This document shows, piece after piece, positions 33,748 to 42,550 of a stretch of DNA of 64,000 nucleotides (its first letter is position 1; each line of letters begins with the position of its first letter). A model generated the notes under the pieces. It had not been told where the DNA came from. It saw only the letters and a program-made list of their open reading frames with translations, and searched no databases. Source of the DNA: Candidatus Obscuribacterales bacterium (GTDB lineage Bacteria; Cyanobacteriota; Vampirovibrionia; Obscuribacterales; Obscuribacteraceae); contig JAIELX010000003.1 in the NCBI GenBank assembly GCA_019752635.1, positions 48,084-112,083 on the forward strand, written 5' to 3'. A program made the translations under genes and the position numbers.

Positions 33748-34437
33748 ATGGATAAGATGAATTTTGCAAAGAGTCCACAGGGAGAAGTGAAGTTGAAAAC
33801 TCGGGCGATAACTCTTATCAAAGAAGATGTGCTTTCGCTGGGGCGGCTGGTGAACAAAGCAGTGAGCGAATTGCAGGGATTGCTCACCAAGGCCCCTAGG
33901 GCAAGTTTTGAAAAAATTGAGCAGTTAGAGGATGAGATCAATAAGTCCTGTCTGAATATTGAGGAAAAGAGCCTCGACGTGCTGTGTGATCGCTCGGACC
34001 TGTCGCCACAAGAGGTGCGAACTCTTGTCGGGAGCACTTTGATCGCAACCAAGTTTGAGCGACTTGCCGACCATGCTCTTCGCGTGGCGAAGTTCGTTTC
34101 ATGGATCGCAGAAGAAGACGTCGAGATTCCTCCGCAAATGGCTGAAATGACAGGAATCGTCAATAGGATGATCGAGGACGTTTTGCTCTGTTTTGTCAGC
34201 GATGCTACCGACAAAATTCCGGAGATTATTCAGCGCGACAGTCGGGTTGATTATCTACATGATTTTCTCTCCAAAACTTTGCTCTCCAATCTCGGTGACA
34301 TGAACAGCGATGATGCGCAAACGAGCACGCAATTCTTGTTCTGTACACGATATTTGGAGCGTATGGGCGACGCCTGTACATCTATTGCTAAAAGGATTTA
34401 CTTCATTGTCACCGGCGAGAGAATGTCGGAATCTTAG
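33748..34437 (+). CDS. phoU: PhoU-family phosphate regulator
   Basis: A 229-residue all-helical PhoU with two three-helix repeats: LGRLVNKAVSELQGLLTKAP, EDEINKSCLNIEEKSLDVL, ATKFERLADHALRVAKFVS and the second-repeat CTRYLERMGDACTSIAKRIYF, which keep the metal-binding E-x-x-D words. PhoU damps PhoR signalling via the Pst transporter and affects polyphosphate levels. No pst genes are in the window. It ends the phoRBU run; holA follows after 54 bases. Confidence 0.95.
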   Translation: MDKMNFAKSPQGEVKLKTRAITLIKEDVLSLGRLVNKAVSELQGLLTKAPRASFEKIEQLEDEINKSCLNIEEKSLDVLCDRSDLSPQEVRTLVGSTLIATKFERLADHALRVAKFVSWIAEEDVEIPPQMAEMTGIVNRMIEDVLLCFVSDATDKIPEIIQRDSRVDYLHDFLSKTLLSNLGDMNSDDAQTSTQFLFCTRYLERMGDACTSIAKRIYFIVTGERMSES

Positions 34438-34491
34438 CGTCCTTGTCGATTGAAGGCTGAGCTGTCGGGCGCACCGGGAAAGGAGAGAGAA

Positions 34492-35556
34492 GTGCCGATT
34501 ATCGTAATTGCCGGCGAAGAAGAATTGCTGATGTGCGAGCGATTGGATGAGCACAAGGAAAGGCTGCTCGATCCTGCGTGGGCCGCCTTCAACTATGCGC
34601 GCATTGAGAAGCCTGAGTTGAAAGATGTTATTGATGCTGCCGCCTCCGTACCATTTGGTCCCGGCAACAAGGTAATTGTGTTCGAGCGCTGCGAACTTTT
34701 CGGTAAGAAACGAGGAAAAGACGAAGGTGACGATGCGCCGGCCAAGTCGGCCGGAAAGGCGAAAGAAAGGCTACTGGATGATCTTGATCGCTCATTGTCC
34801 GGGGTTGCGCCCAACACCTGGATGATATTTGTAAGCACCGGTAATTTTGATAAAACGCTGAAAGTTTCGAAAGTGTTCGAAAAACACGCCAGCATTGAGG
34901 ACTTTCCGAAGATCAAACATTATCTCGGCGGGGCCGGCCAGCCGATGATAAACTTCTGCGGCAAAAGAGCGAAGAATTGTGGTGCCACCATTGATGATGC
35001 CGCAATCGAGTATCTTGCCGATAGCAGTGAAGGTGATCTCCGCCAGATTGCAGCAGAAATCGAGAAGGCGGCAACTTACCTGGCGTCGGAAAAGAGCCAT
35101 CACATTACTTACGACGTCGTCGCTCGCTTGAGTCCACACTACGCAGGCATTTTTGCGTTGCTGGACTTCTGGGCCGCAGGTCGTCCGGGACAAGTTTTGG
35201 AAACGGTCGAAGAGCTGCTGGGACGGCAGGCCTCGGCGTTGCCCATCATGGCGATGATGCAGACAACTTTCAGCAAGTGGATCACGATTCGAACCGCAAT
35301 TGATCAAGTATTGCACTCCATGCCGTTGGGCAGAGGGGTGCAACGAAGAGAGTTGCCACCAGCGGAACTAGCCAAGCGGATTCAAAATGACATAAAAATG
35401 AATCCGTACATTCTGAAAATGGAATGTGAACGCGTCTCAAAACTCAGTCTGGAGAGGCTTGTCGAAAAGAAACGTGAACTGACCACGCTCGAAAGATTCG
35501 TCAAAAGCGGTATGCTGAAAGACAGGCAAGCGCTTACGATTTTCTTTACCAGATAA
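34492..35556 (+). CDS. holA: DNA polymerase III delta subunit
   Basis: A 354-residue clamp-loader subunit that opens the sliding clamp. It starts PIIVIAGEEELLMCERL as in HolA, then VPFGPGNKVIVFERCELF, a charged linker (EGDDAPAKSAGKAKER) and the C-terminal EYLADSSEGDLRQIAAEIEKAATYL and helical domain (ELPPAELAKRIQNDIKMNPYI). The GTG at 34492 is preceded by AAAGGAGAG; a TTG at 34450 in frame is less supported. It is downstream of phoU on the same strand, close enough for a shared transcript. Confidence 0.9.
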   Translation: MPIIVIAGEEELLMCERLDEHKERLLDPAWAAFNYARIEKPELKDVIDAAASVPFGPGNKVIVFERCELFGKKRGKDEGDDAPAKSAGKAKERLLDDLDRSLSGVAPNTWMIFVSTGNFDKTLKVSKVFEKHASIEDFPKIKHYLGGAGQPMINFCGKRAKNCGATIDDAAIEYLADSSEGDLRQIAAEIEKAATYLASEKSHHITYDVVARLSPHYAGIFALLDFWAAGRPGQVLETVEELLGRQASALPIMAMMQTTFSKWITIRTAIDQVLHSMPLGRGVQRRELPPAELAKRIQNDIKMNPYILKMECERVSKLSLERLVEKKRELTTLERFVKSGMLKDRQALTIFFTR

Positions 35557-35574
35557 TAGCTACAAGGTGTCATC

Positions 35575-36288
35575 ATGCCCGAAAGCCAACACGTAATCGA
35601 TGAGATCACTGCCAAAGATACCTGGCGAATTTTTCGTATTATGTCTGAACTTGTGGAAGGGTTCGATTCGCTACAGAGCATTGGTCCGGCGGTCAGCATC
35701 TTCGGCTCGAAACGCTGCTTGCCCGGAGACGCAGAGTATCAGTTGGCCCAGACAATAGCCTACAAACTTGCCGAATGTGGATTCGCCGTGTTGACCGGCG
35801 GCGGCCCCGGAATAATGGAGGCGGGCAATCGCGGTGCTAAAGCTGCCGGAGGCGTGTCCGTGGGGCTCAATATCAAGCTGCCTCAAGAAACCGGCGGCAA
35901 CCCGCACCAAACGCTTTCGTTGGATTTTCGCTACTTCTTCATTCGCAAACTGATGTTTGTAAAGTATGCAATGGCATTCGTGATCATGCCGGGTGGTTTT
36001 GGCACCATCGATGAATTGTTTGAAGCTCTGAATCTGATGCAGACCGACAAAATTAAGCGTTTTCCGCTCTATCTAGTGGGCTCGGATTTCTGGAATCCGT
36101 TGATGGATTGGCTTAAGGACACAGTGATCAAGCGCGGTTTGCTTTATGAAAACGAACTTGATCTGGTGACCGTTCTCGATGATCCAGATGAGCTTGTGCG
36201 CCAAATTACATGGTGCGAGAAGGAAAAGTGTTACCTCAGCCCTGAGGGGATTCGAGCGCTCTACTCGGGCGAAAACGGACCGGGGTAG
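35575..36288 (+). CDS. LOG-family protein (TIGR00730)
   Basis: A 237-residue Rossmann protein of the lysine decarboxylase-like/LOG family, some members of which release cytokinin or other nucleobases from nucleoside monophosphates. The family motifs are GGGPGIMEAGNRGA, DFRYFFIRKLMFVKYA (Arg near the phosphate site) and MPGGFGTIDELFEAL (PGGxGTxxE). Residues 1-45 form a helical extension. Substrate is unknown here. It follows holA by 18 bases. Confidence 0.92.
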   Translation: MPESQHVIDEITAKDTWRIFRIMSELVEGFDSLQSIGPAVSIFGSKRCLPGDAEYQLAQTIAYKLAECGFAVLTGGGPGIMEAGNRGAKAAGGVSVGLNIKLPQETGGNPHQTLSLDFRYFFIRKLMFVKYAMAFVIMPGGFGTIDELFEALNLMQTDKIKRFPLYLVGSDFWNPLMDWLKDTVIKRGLLYENELDLVTVLDDPDELVRQITWCEKEKCYLSPEGIRALYSGENGPG

Positions 36289-36293
36289 GCGCT

Positions 36294-36342
36294 TCGGCTC
36301 ACCGGCAAAGCTTGCGATCCGCCACGCGTAGATGCGTGCGGC
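36294..36342. repeat. Intergenic hairpin element, related type
   Basis: Between convergent LOG and emfourin-like genes lies a CGGCAAAGC word and a hairpin CACGC / GCGTG (36323-36327 with 36334-36338) extended by CCG/CGG. The CGGCAA(A)GC lead-in recurs in the elements at 26391 and 38722. No T tract follows. Confidence 0.4.
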
Positions 36343-36358
36343 TCCCGCCTTGTCCGAA

Positions 36359-36661
36359 TTAGTCCGGAAGCATGTTGCGCGAGCGTGCTTTGAGAAATTC
36401 GACCAGCGGTTGCACTGCAGGGGGAACGCTTAATTGATCCAGCGTTACAGAATGCTTCAGTTCTGCCATCTGTATATCGAAAGTATAGAAGTAGACGTCG
36501 CGTGCGCCTTTCACCTTTGCGTCACTCAGCTTCATAATGCCGCTGTCGATCACCAGCTTCTCCAGTTCGGTTGATTCCGGACCCGGTGCGGCGTCTGTAT
36601 CGACCTGAAAACCCACGAAGATGGGTGCAAATCCGCCGGATTGCCTGAAGGTGACCTTCAT
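36359..36661 (-). CDS. Emfourin-like small protein
   Basis: A 100-residue protein resembling the emfourin (protealysin inhibitor) family: KVTFRQSGGFAPIFVGFQVDT, ELEKLVIDSGIM, DVYFYTFDIQMAELKHSVTLD and VPPAVQPLVEFLKARSR. In enterobacteria emfourin inhibits the M4 metalloprotease protealysin encoded beside it. No M4 peptidase is nearby, so the target, if it is an inhibitor, must be elsewhere. ATG 36661 follows GAGG; the frame to 36697 adds 12 residues. Confidence 0.75.
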   Translation of the reverse strand: MKVTFRQSGGFAPIFVGFQVDTDAAPGPESTELEKLVIDSGIMKLSDAKVKGARDVYFYTFDIQMAELKHSVTLDQLSVPPAVQPLVEFLKARSRNMLPD

Positions 36662-36840
36662 CTCATAATCCTCATTCTGTTGGATTGGTGCAGGCAACGT
36701 GCTGCCGTAGCCAATAATTTACCGCATCTAAACTAGGACGAACATTAAGGTGCTGATTAAAGAATCTGGTACAAATTCCGGCGCGGGCTGCTGTTAACGA
36801 TTAGATCTACATTCAGTATTTATAGCTCCAAGGCCTGCTG

Positions 36841-36846
36841 AGGAGG
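36841..36846 (+). promoter_or_regulatory. Perfect Shine-Dalgarno before the TTG start of etfB
   Basis: AGGAGG with an eight-base spacer precedes TTG at 36855; it decides the start, which gives the family N-terminus KIAVCVKAVPDTE. Confidence 0.85.
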
Positions 36847-36854
36847 TTCTTCCC

Positions 36855-37637
36855 TTGAAAATTGCCGTTTGCGTGAAAGCAGTTCCGGATACGGAATCTA
36901 AAATCGCGATCGCCGCTGACAAAAAAGGCGTCGATTACACCGGGGTACGCTTTGTTACTAGCCCCTACGATGAGTTCGCCATAGAAGCCGCCCTCCTTCT
37001 TAAAGAGAAGCACGGTGGCGAGACTGTAGTGATCTCCATGGGCGGCGCTGAATGCACCGATGTGCTCAGAGACGCTCTGGCTCGTGGCATCGACGCTGCT
37101 GTTCACCTGCAAGATCCAGCATTCACTGGTTTAGAACCGCTCAGCACTTCCAAAGTACTGGCTGCTGCCATTAAAGATGGTGGCTTCGACGTAGTCCTGC
37201 TAGGTCAACAAGGCGTGGGCGGCGATAACAACCAGGTGCCCGCCATGTTGGCTGAGTTGTTGGACCTGCCCCAAGTGTGCGTGACGCTCAAACTTGAAGT
37301 TGAAGGCACTACATTTAAGGCTGAGCGAGAAATTGAAGGCGCCAGAGAAGTTGTAGAAGGCCCGTTGCCCGCCGTGTTTAGCTGCCAAAAGGGCTTGAAT
37401 GAACCCCGCTATCCCGGCATCAAAGGTGTCATGGCGGCGCGACGCAAGGAAATTGCCGTCAAGAACGCTGAGTCCCTTGGTTTGACGGGGAAAGTCGGTT
37501 GCGAGCTCTCCGGGCTGCAAATCGTAGAGTTGATGTTACCGCCGGATCGTCCACAAGGTCGCCTGCTAGACGGAGATCCGGATACTCAGGTGAAGACACT
37601 CGTGCAGCTTCTGCGTACAGAAGCTCAAGTTATTTAA
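36855..37637 (+). CDS. etfB: Electron transfer flavoprotein beta subunit (FixA/EtfB)
   Basis: A 260-residue ETF beta subunit: KIAVCVKAVPDTESKI, RFVTSPYDEFAIEAALLLKE, VVISMGG, DVVLLGQQGVGGDNNQVPAM (the AMP-binding loop) and EGPLPAVFSCQKGLNEPRYP. With EtfA it carries electrons between flavin dehydrogenases and the quinone pool or an Fe-S oxidoreductase. It begins with TTG behind a perfect AGGAGG. etfA follows after 28 bases. Confidence 0.95.
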   Translation: MKIAVCVKAVPDTESKIAIAADKKGVDYTGVRFVTSPYDEFAIEAALLLKEKHGGETVVISMGGAECTDVLRDALARGIDAAVHLQDPAFTGLEPLSTSKVLAAAIKDGGFDVVLLGQQGVGGDNNQVPAMLAELLDLPQVCVTLKLEVEGTTFKAEREIEGAREVVEGPLPAVFSCQKGLNEPRYPGIKGVMAARRKEIAVKNAESLGLTGKVGCELSGLQIVELMLPPDRPQGRLLDGDPDTQVKTLVQLLRTEAQVI

Positions 37638-37665
37638 CTTTGCCAGGGTAGAGGAGATTTACAAA

Positions 37666-38643
37666 ATGGCGAATGGATATTTGGTTTTCGTTGAACAACG
37701 AAACGGTCAATTGAGAAAATCCAGTTTGGAAGCGTTGTCTGAAGCACGCCGACAAGCAGGCAAGGACAATACGGTTACTGCGCTGGTCGTTGGCGACAAT
37801 GTAAAAGGACTTACCGGTATTGTCAATAAGTGCAAGCCGGACACTATTCTGGTTGCTGAAGGGGCGCAGTTCGCAACCTACTCAACTGAGGGTTTTGCCG
37901 CTGCTTTGTCCGCGGCAATCAAGCAGGTTGATCCGCGATATGTATTTTGCGCCAATACTTCGATGGGCAAGGATTTGATTCCCCGTGTAGCTGCTCGCTT
38001 CGACGCAGCTTGCTTGACTGACGTGGTTGAGTTGCGTGTTGGTGCCAACGGTCTGCAAGCGGTGCACCCGATGTACTCAGGTAAGGCTCGCGGTTTGTTC
38101 GAGTTCAAGTCGCCTGTGTCATTTGTCACCTTGCGACCGAACATCTTTGCTCTATCCGAGCATGAGAACGGTCATCACGCTGCCATTCAAGATCTGGCAG
38201 TTACAGTGGACAAAGTTCGTGCCACGGTAACAGAAACTAAGGTTTCTGCCGGTACGAAGATCGAGCTTTCCGAAGCCAGTGTTATCGTGTCCGGTGGACG
38301 TGGAATCAAGGGACCGGAAAACTGGGGTGTTTTGCAAAATCTTTGCGATCAGCTTGGTGCCGCTCTCGGTGCTTCCCGTGCTGTAGTTGACGCTGGTTGG
38401 ATCGATCACCAGCATCAGGTCGGACAAACCGGTAAGGTCGTCAGTCCCCAACTGTATATCGCTTGCGGTATCTCTGGCGCGATTCAGCACTTGGCTGGAA
38501 TGAACTCTTCAAAGGTGATCGTCGCGATCAACAAAGATCCCGACGCTCCTATCTTCAAACATGCTACCTACGGTATCGTCGGTGATGTGTTTGATGTGGT
38601 ACCGAAACTTACCGAAGAACTGAAAAAAGCGAACAACAACTAA
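37666..38643 (+). CDS. etfA: Electron transfer flavoprotein alpha subunit (FixB/EtfA)
   Basis: A 325-residue ETF alpha subunit. The N-terminal domain (YLVFVEQRNGQLRKSSLEAL) leads to the FAD domain: VSGGRGIKGPENWGVL, GAALGASRAVVDAGW, HQVGQTGKVVSPQLYIACG, ISGAIQHLAGMNSSKVIVAI and KDPDAPIFKHATYGIVGDV. GAGGAG lies seven bases before the ATG. A strong terminator follows, making etfB-etfA a two-gene operon. Confidence 0.96.
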   Translation: MANGYLVFVEQRNGQLRKSSLEALSEARRQAGKDNTVTALVVGDNVKGLTGIVNKCKPDTILVAEGAQFATYSTEGFAAALSAAIKQVDPRYVFCANTSMGKDLIPRVAARFDAACLTDVVELRVGANGLQAVHPMYSGKARGLFEFKSPVSFVTLRPNIFALSEHENGHHAAIQDLAVTVDKVRATVTETKVSAGTKIELSEASVIVSGGRGIKGPENWGVLQNLCDQLGAALGASRAVVDAGWIDHQHQVGQTGKVVSPQLYIACGISGAIQHLAGMNSSKVIVAINKDPDAPIFKHATYGIVGDVFDVVPKLTEELKKANNN

Positions 38644-38666
38644 GTTTGTTCAACTAAAATACTTGG

Positions 38667-38694
38667 AAGGGCGAGACTTTTGTCTCGCCCTTTT
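38667..38694 (+). terminator. Rho-independent terminator of etfBA
   Basis: GGGCGAGAC / GTCTCGCCC stem with a TTTT loop, extended by two A-T pairs and followed by TTTT, 25 bases after the etfA stop. Confidence 0.92.
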
Positions 38695-38721
38695 GAATTC
38701 TCTTGTATTGCGCTTGCTGCC

Positions 38722-38766
38722 TCATCGGCAAGCTCGGGACGGTAAACCGTCGCTCGATCTGCGTTG
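38722..38766. repeat. Intergenic hairpin element, copy B
   Basis: GACGGTAAACCGTC (38739-38752) is the core, followed by gctcgatctgcgtt. It matches copy A near 26440, with a compensated base pair in the stem and a shared CGGCAAGC upstream. Confidence 0.55.
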
Positions 38767-38773
38767 CTCCAAT

Positions 38774-39256
38774 TTAACGCGGTCGATCAAGAATTTGATC
38801 CTTGCGTTGCTGAGCTGAAAGTTGATCCATATTGCTCTCGCCTTGATTTTGAAACACGCCGATACGAAGATTATTGTGCACGTTTTCTACGCCGAAAACA
38901 TCTTCCGCGATTTCTTCGGCATGGCGCTTCTCTCGCTTATTGTGCACCATCCCCGTCAGAGTCACCTCGCCCTTTTCGACAGTCAAGTCGATTTCGGTGG
39001 CGTCGACGTCCGGATTGAACGTTAGCTTCTCACAGATTTCTTCTTTGATTCGTTCATCTGTTCGCTTGTAGTTTCGCGGTCCTTTTCCGAAGAAAGTTTC
39101 GCCTGTTCTGCCGCCGAAGCTACCGCTGTATGGATGTTCGGTTCCGTGATATCTTTCCGCTTCGGACTGCATTCGCCCGCCGGCCATATACACACCCCCC
39201 TGCTGCTGTTCTTCGCGTGATCCGTAAGGATTGAACTGAGGCTGTTGCCACTCCAT
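38774..39256 (-). CDS. BON-domain protein, probably the 3' part of a split gene
   Basis: About 160 residues ending in a BON domain (about 80-145: RTDERIKEEICEKL, VDATEIDLTVEKGEVTLTGM, EEIAEDVFGVENVHNNLRI), which binds membranes or phospholipid in osmotic-stress proteins such as OsmY. The frame opens before 39256 without a stop up to the short overlap with the SWFGDE ORF. Deleting one C from CACCCC (39304-39309) would join both frames into one protein of about 270 residues (joining word APYGGGLKERH), the arrangement expected for this family. An ATG at 39256 or TTG at 39286 could also be an independent start. Confidence 0.75.
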   Translation of the reverse strand: MEWQQPQFNPYGSREEQQQGGVYMAGGRMQSEAERYHGTEHPYSGSFGGRTGETFFGKGPRNYKRTDERIKEEICEKLTFNPDVDATEIDLTVEKGEVTLTGMVHNKREKRHAEEIAEDVFGVENVHNNLRIGVFQNQGESNMDQLSAQQRKDQILDRPR

Positions 39257-39266
39257 TCGCTCGCTT

Positions 39267-39617
39267 TCACTGTGCCGCTCTTTCAATCCCCCACCGTAGG
39301 GGTGCTATGCGAGAGCCGTACTCGTTGCGACGCTCCGAATCGCCCGTACCGAACATGCTTGCTCCGATGCCCGTGCGCATGTTCTCTCGTCCACCGGAGC
39401 CGTAAGGCATGCCCCCTCCAGCGGTGCCCCGCAACTCGGGTTTTTCACCGACCGTGTTCTCTTCATTGCGTCGCATCTCGTCAAATCGTCTGCGGCGCTC
39501 AGCTCCCTCGTCGCCGAACCATGAACGTAGTTCGTCTCCCATCCGAGCAAACCACCCTCGCTCTTGTCCGTATTGATGCCATCGTTCGTAATCATCGCGA
39601 TATCTTTCGGTATTCAT
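39267..39617 (-). CDS. SWFGDE-motif protein, probably the 5' part of a split BON gene
   Basis: A 116-residue frame whose N-terminus reads RWHQYGQERGWFARMGDEL followed by SWFGDEGAERRRRFDEMRR. That SWFGDExAERRRR word is, to my knowledge, typical of the N-terminal part of BON-domain stress proteins. The last residues after GSRIAPL (RWGIERAAQ) are out of keeping, as expected after a frameshift. The BON part begins in another frame 20 bases before this stop. A good ribosome site (GGAGGTCGAGG) lies upstream of the ATG. Confidence 0.7.
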   Translation of the reverse strand: MNTERYRDDYERWHQYGQERGWFARMGDELRSWFGDEGAERRRRFDEMRRNEENTVGEKPELRGTAGGGMPYGSGGRENMRTGIGASMFGTGDSERRNEYGSRIAPLRWGIERAAQ

Positions 39618-39880
39618 GAACCTCGACCTCCTGCATATTGACGCTTGATTCAGGAGACGTTCTTCGTTGCTCTATCGCGCCGAATGCGAACTCATCCGTG
39701 GAGAAATGACCTTGGACCTCGTGAGTTTTTCTGTACGCAACGGCAGTAGGTCAGGGCTCGTCGAGTTTGACACCGCCGCACAGGATACACACCTTTTTCA
39801 CACTAGTTATCAATGGATTTATAGCTAATAGGTATCCGTTCGTTCGTTCAAGGGGGACGGTGTTTGCGGAAGCCGGCTAA

Positions 39881-42550
39881 CTACCAGCCTTCGCCCACCA
39901 GTACCCACGCGCCCCAATGAAGCGGGTTGCGCAGCGCCGGACTGGGGTCGTGCATCATACTGAACTGCGCTTGGCGGAGCGCTTCCGACTTGCTCATGTG
40001 CTTGGTCCACCAATTGTTGTAGAACTCATTCATGAGCTTGGATGTCGAATCATCAGAAACTTTCCACATCGACATGAGAATGCTGCGAACACCGCAGGAC
40101 ATAATTGCGGACCTTAAACCGAGGACGCCCTGACCGGTTATCTCCTGCCCCCGTCCGGTTTCGCAAGCAGAAAGCGTCATCATTTCGCACTTGTCCAAAT
40201 CTAAACCGACCAGCTCTTCAGCAGTAATGTAACCCAAGTTGACGGTGGTGCCAGGGTCTCTCAAATTGGCTCCGGCTACGGCCAGCCCGGATTCGACCAA
40301 TGGACTGCGCAGGCGGGTGGATGGACCCTTGCGAAACGACGGCATTACCGAGACTCCTCTCTTTCCTTTGAGTTGCTCCTCTGTCAAGGCTTTCATCGCA
40401 GATACATAATTGTGATCGAAGAAGAAACCGTGTGTCGCCAGATGCACAAAAGATGCTTGCGGCATCTTGTTGAGAATGGTGCTTTTGGTTGCATTGGCGC
40501 CGGACAATACCTCTACTTTGATATTGTCTTTCTGCGCTAACGCTTCAATGCTCTTGATCTCCGACAAAGTCCCGGGCAGCATCGGTAGTTTTACCACCGC
40601 GGGCAGTGCAGTTCGACCAGTGGAGACATAGGGATTTGCGTTGAAATCGATACCGCCGGCAATCAGCAGAAACGGATCTTGGTGGTTTTGACATGGAAAC
40701 TTCCTCAATTCATAGAACTGGCGAGCAGAGTCTACTTCGGTCAGCAGCGCACCGGAGGCGGTATCATTGGGGAAGAGTTGCCATGGCAGTCTCGCTAGTT
40801 CGCCATCGGGACAGAGGAAAATCTTTGGTGTTTTGTCCGGCAGCAGTTTAGCTATTGGTGCCCACAGCGCAGTTTTCATTTCTTGCCACTGAGTTGTTGC
40901 GATACGGTTTGCGAATACCTCATTTCGCCAATGGGCTATCGTTAGCGCCATCTCGCGCACTGTACCGAGGTCAACCATCTGGACCATAGGGTTGCCTGCC
41001 GCCGAGCAGATGAATGCTGCATAGTGCAAGTCTGTTCGACGACCGAAAGGCGCGTACTCAAAAATGTCGATGAAGACCTCATCGTCTTTCAGGCATGAAG
41101 TCAATGACTTTAGATCGATAGAATCGAAAGTTAGTCCGAACTTTGTTTTGACCAGATTAGCTAACTCTCGCTCAACCTGTTCTTTCTCCGAGGTGAGAGT
41201 ATCGTTTGTTTTTTTCCATTCCTCGTATGGCACGCTTCCTGCCATTTGATACCATCCGGAGATGTCGGCGCGCAATTTCTCGAGTTTGTCCGCTAGCGAT
41301 TTGCTGGATGCATCCCCTGCCAGAGCCGCTATCATCTTTTGCTGGCGCATTGATTCGATCAATAGACCTTTCCAGTTAAGAACGATTCCGTATGATTCTT
41401 GCAGTGCTGTCCCTTCTCGACAGGTGGAGAGCATCAACGAAAGCTCCCCGGGAATTATCGAAGAGATGAATGATTCTTGTTCAGCCAACGACTGACCTGG
41501 CAGCTCTCGAAAGACGTGGTCATTAACAATTCGGGCTGCCTTTAGAAAGTCTTCGCATGATTCTGCCTTTTCGCCTTTGAGATACTTGATGTCGCCGATA
41601 CTTTCATAGACTCGGGCAACGCTCATGTGATCCGGTCCCATTGTTTCGACAAGAATTTTGATCGCCTTGTCCAGTAGTGGCATGGCCTGGTCCAATTTCT
41701 GCTGATCTCGATAGACCATTGCCAGATTGTTCATAATTACTGCTGTGTCGGAGTGTTTCTCGCCATTAGTTTCTTTTGAAATTTTTAGCGCCCGCTCCAT
41801 GTAGGATGTCGCTTCTTCGTAGTGTTTCTCTGCTTGAAGCTGAGTTGCAAGGTTGTTTAAGCAATCCATCACATCCAGCGGATCAGATCCGGGATCTTTG
41901 TTCAAAATTGCCAGTGACTTTTCGTACAGTTCGCGAGTCTTGGTGGCTTCCGCGCCACTATTGTCCAGGCACTGTGCCAGGCGTAGTAATGCCGTTGCTT
42001 GCAGCTTAGATCGCTCTGTCCCTTCATAGGTCTCAGTCAGGGTGACTGCGCGCGAGAGAATTATCTTGGCGTTCTGGTAGTCGGCGGTAAACGAACTCAA
42101 CTCGCCTAGTTGAATCAGTGTATTGATGAGGAGAAGCTTACTTGCACTTTGGGGGGACGAGTCCAATGCTTTGAGCGATCGTTCAAGTGGCAGGCGCGCC
42201 GGAGTATAGTCCGTCGCAGCTATCAACAGCTTGGAATAGTCCAAAGCCCTTTTTGCCAGCAAGTTTGAGTCAGGTTGCCGGCTGGCTGCTTCGTACAACA
42301 AGCGAGCGCACTCAATGGCGCGGTCGATATCCTTTTCGGAAATCGCTTGATCCATCTGTTGCTCTAGAGAGTCGACGTCCTTCTTAGAATACTGCCCGGT
42401 CGCCGGTGGTGCTTCCATCGCTTCATAGTTTTGTGCGGGTACGGACACCGGAACTGCCGGTGCCGCTTCTGTCGCGTTTGCCACGGACAGCAATGCCAGG
42501 GTACAGCTGAAAAGAACTGGAAAGAGAGAAGGATCTCTCGTCAGGCGCAT
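39881..42550 (-). CDS. Secreted TPR-CHAT (caspase-like) protein
   Basis: An 889-residue protein: signal peptide (LFSCTLALLSVANATEAAP), about ten TPR helical units (about 60-350), a helical linker, and a C-terminal CHAT domain (about 560-885). The CHAT catalytic pair is present: His in SFVHLATHGFFF and Cys in MTLSACETGRGQEITGQGV, with LRSAIMSCGVRSILMSMWKV after. CHAT peptidases are clan CD relatives of caspases and separase. Its ATG shares a base with the stop of the FHA/FecR gene (TAATG), so the two are translationally coupled, and both are exported, suggesting that one processes or displays the other. Direction of action is unproven. Confidence 0.92.
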   Translation of the reverse strand: MRLTRDPSLFPVLFSCTLALLSVANATEAAPAVPVSVPAQNYEAMEAPPATGQYSKKDVDSLEQQMDQAISEKDIDRAIECARLLYEAASRQPDSNLLAKRALDYSKLLIAATDYTPARLPLERSLKALDSSPQSASKLLLINTLIQLGELSSFTADYQNAKIILSRAVTLTETYEGTERSKLQATALLRLAQCLDNSGAEATKTRELYEKSLAILNKDPGSDPLDVMDCLNNLATQLQAEKHYEEATSYMERALKISKETNGEKHSDTAVIMNNLAMVYRDQQKLDQAMPLLDKAIKILVETMGPDHMSVARVYESIGDIKYLKGEKAESCEDFLKAARIVNDHVFRELPGQSLAEQESFISSIIPGELSLMLSTCREGTALQESYGIVLNWKGLLIESMRQQKMIAALAGDASSKSLADKLEKLRADISGWYQMAGSVPYEEWKKTNDTLTSEKEQVERELANLVKTKFGLTFDSIDLKSLTSCLKDDEVFIDIFEYAPFGRRTDLHYAAFICSAAGNPMVQMVDLGTVREMALTIAHWRNEVFANRIATTQWQEMKTALWAPIAKLLPDKTPKIFLCPDGELARLPWQLFPNDTASGALLTEVDSARQFYELRKFPCQNHQDPFLLIAGGIDFNANPYVSTGRTALPAVVKLPMLPGTLSEIKSIEALAQKDNIKVEVLSGANATKSTILNKMPQASFVHLATHGFFFDHNYVSAMKALTEEQLKGKRGVSVMPSFRKGPSTRLRSPLVESGLAVAGANLRDPGTTVNLGYITAEELVGLDLDKCEMMTLSACETGRGQEITGQGVLGLRSAIMSCGVRSILMSMWKVSDDSTSKLMNEFYNNWWTKHMSKSEALRQAQFSMMHDPSPALRNPLHWGAWVLVGEGW

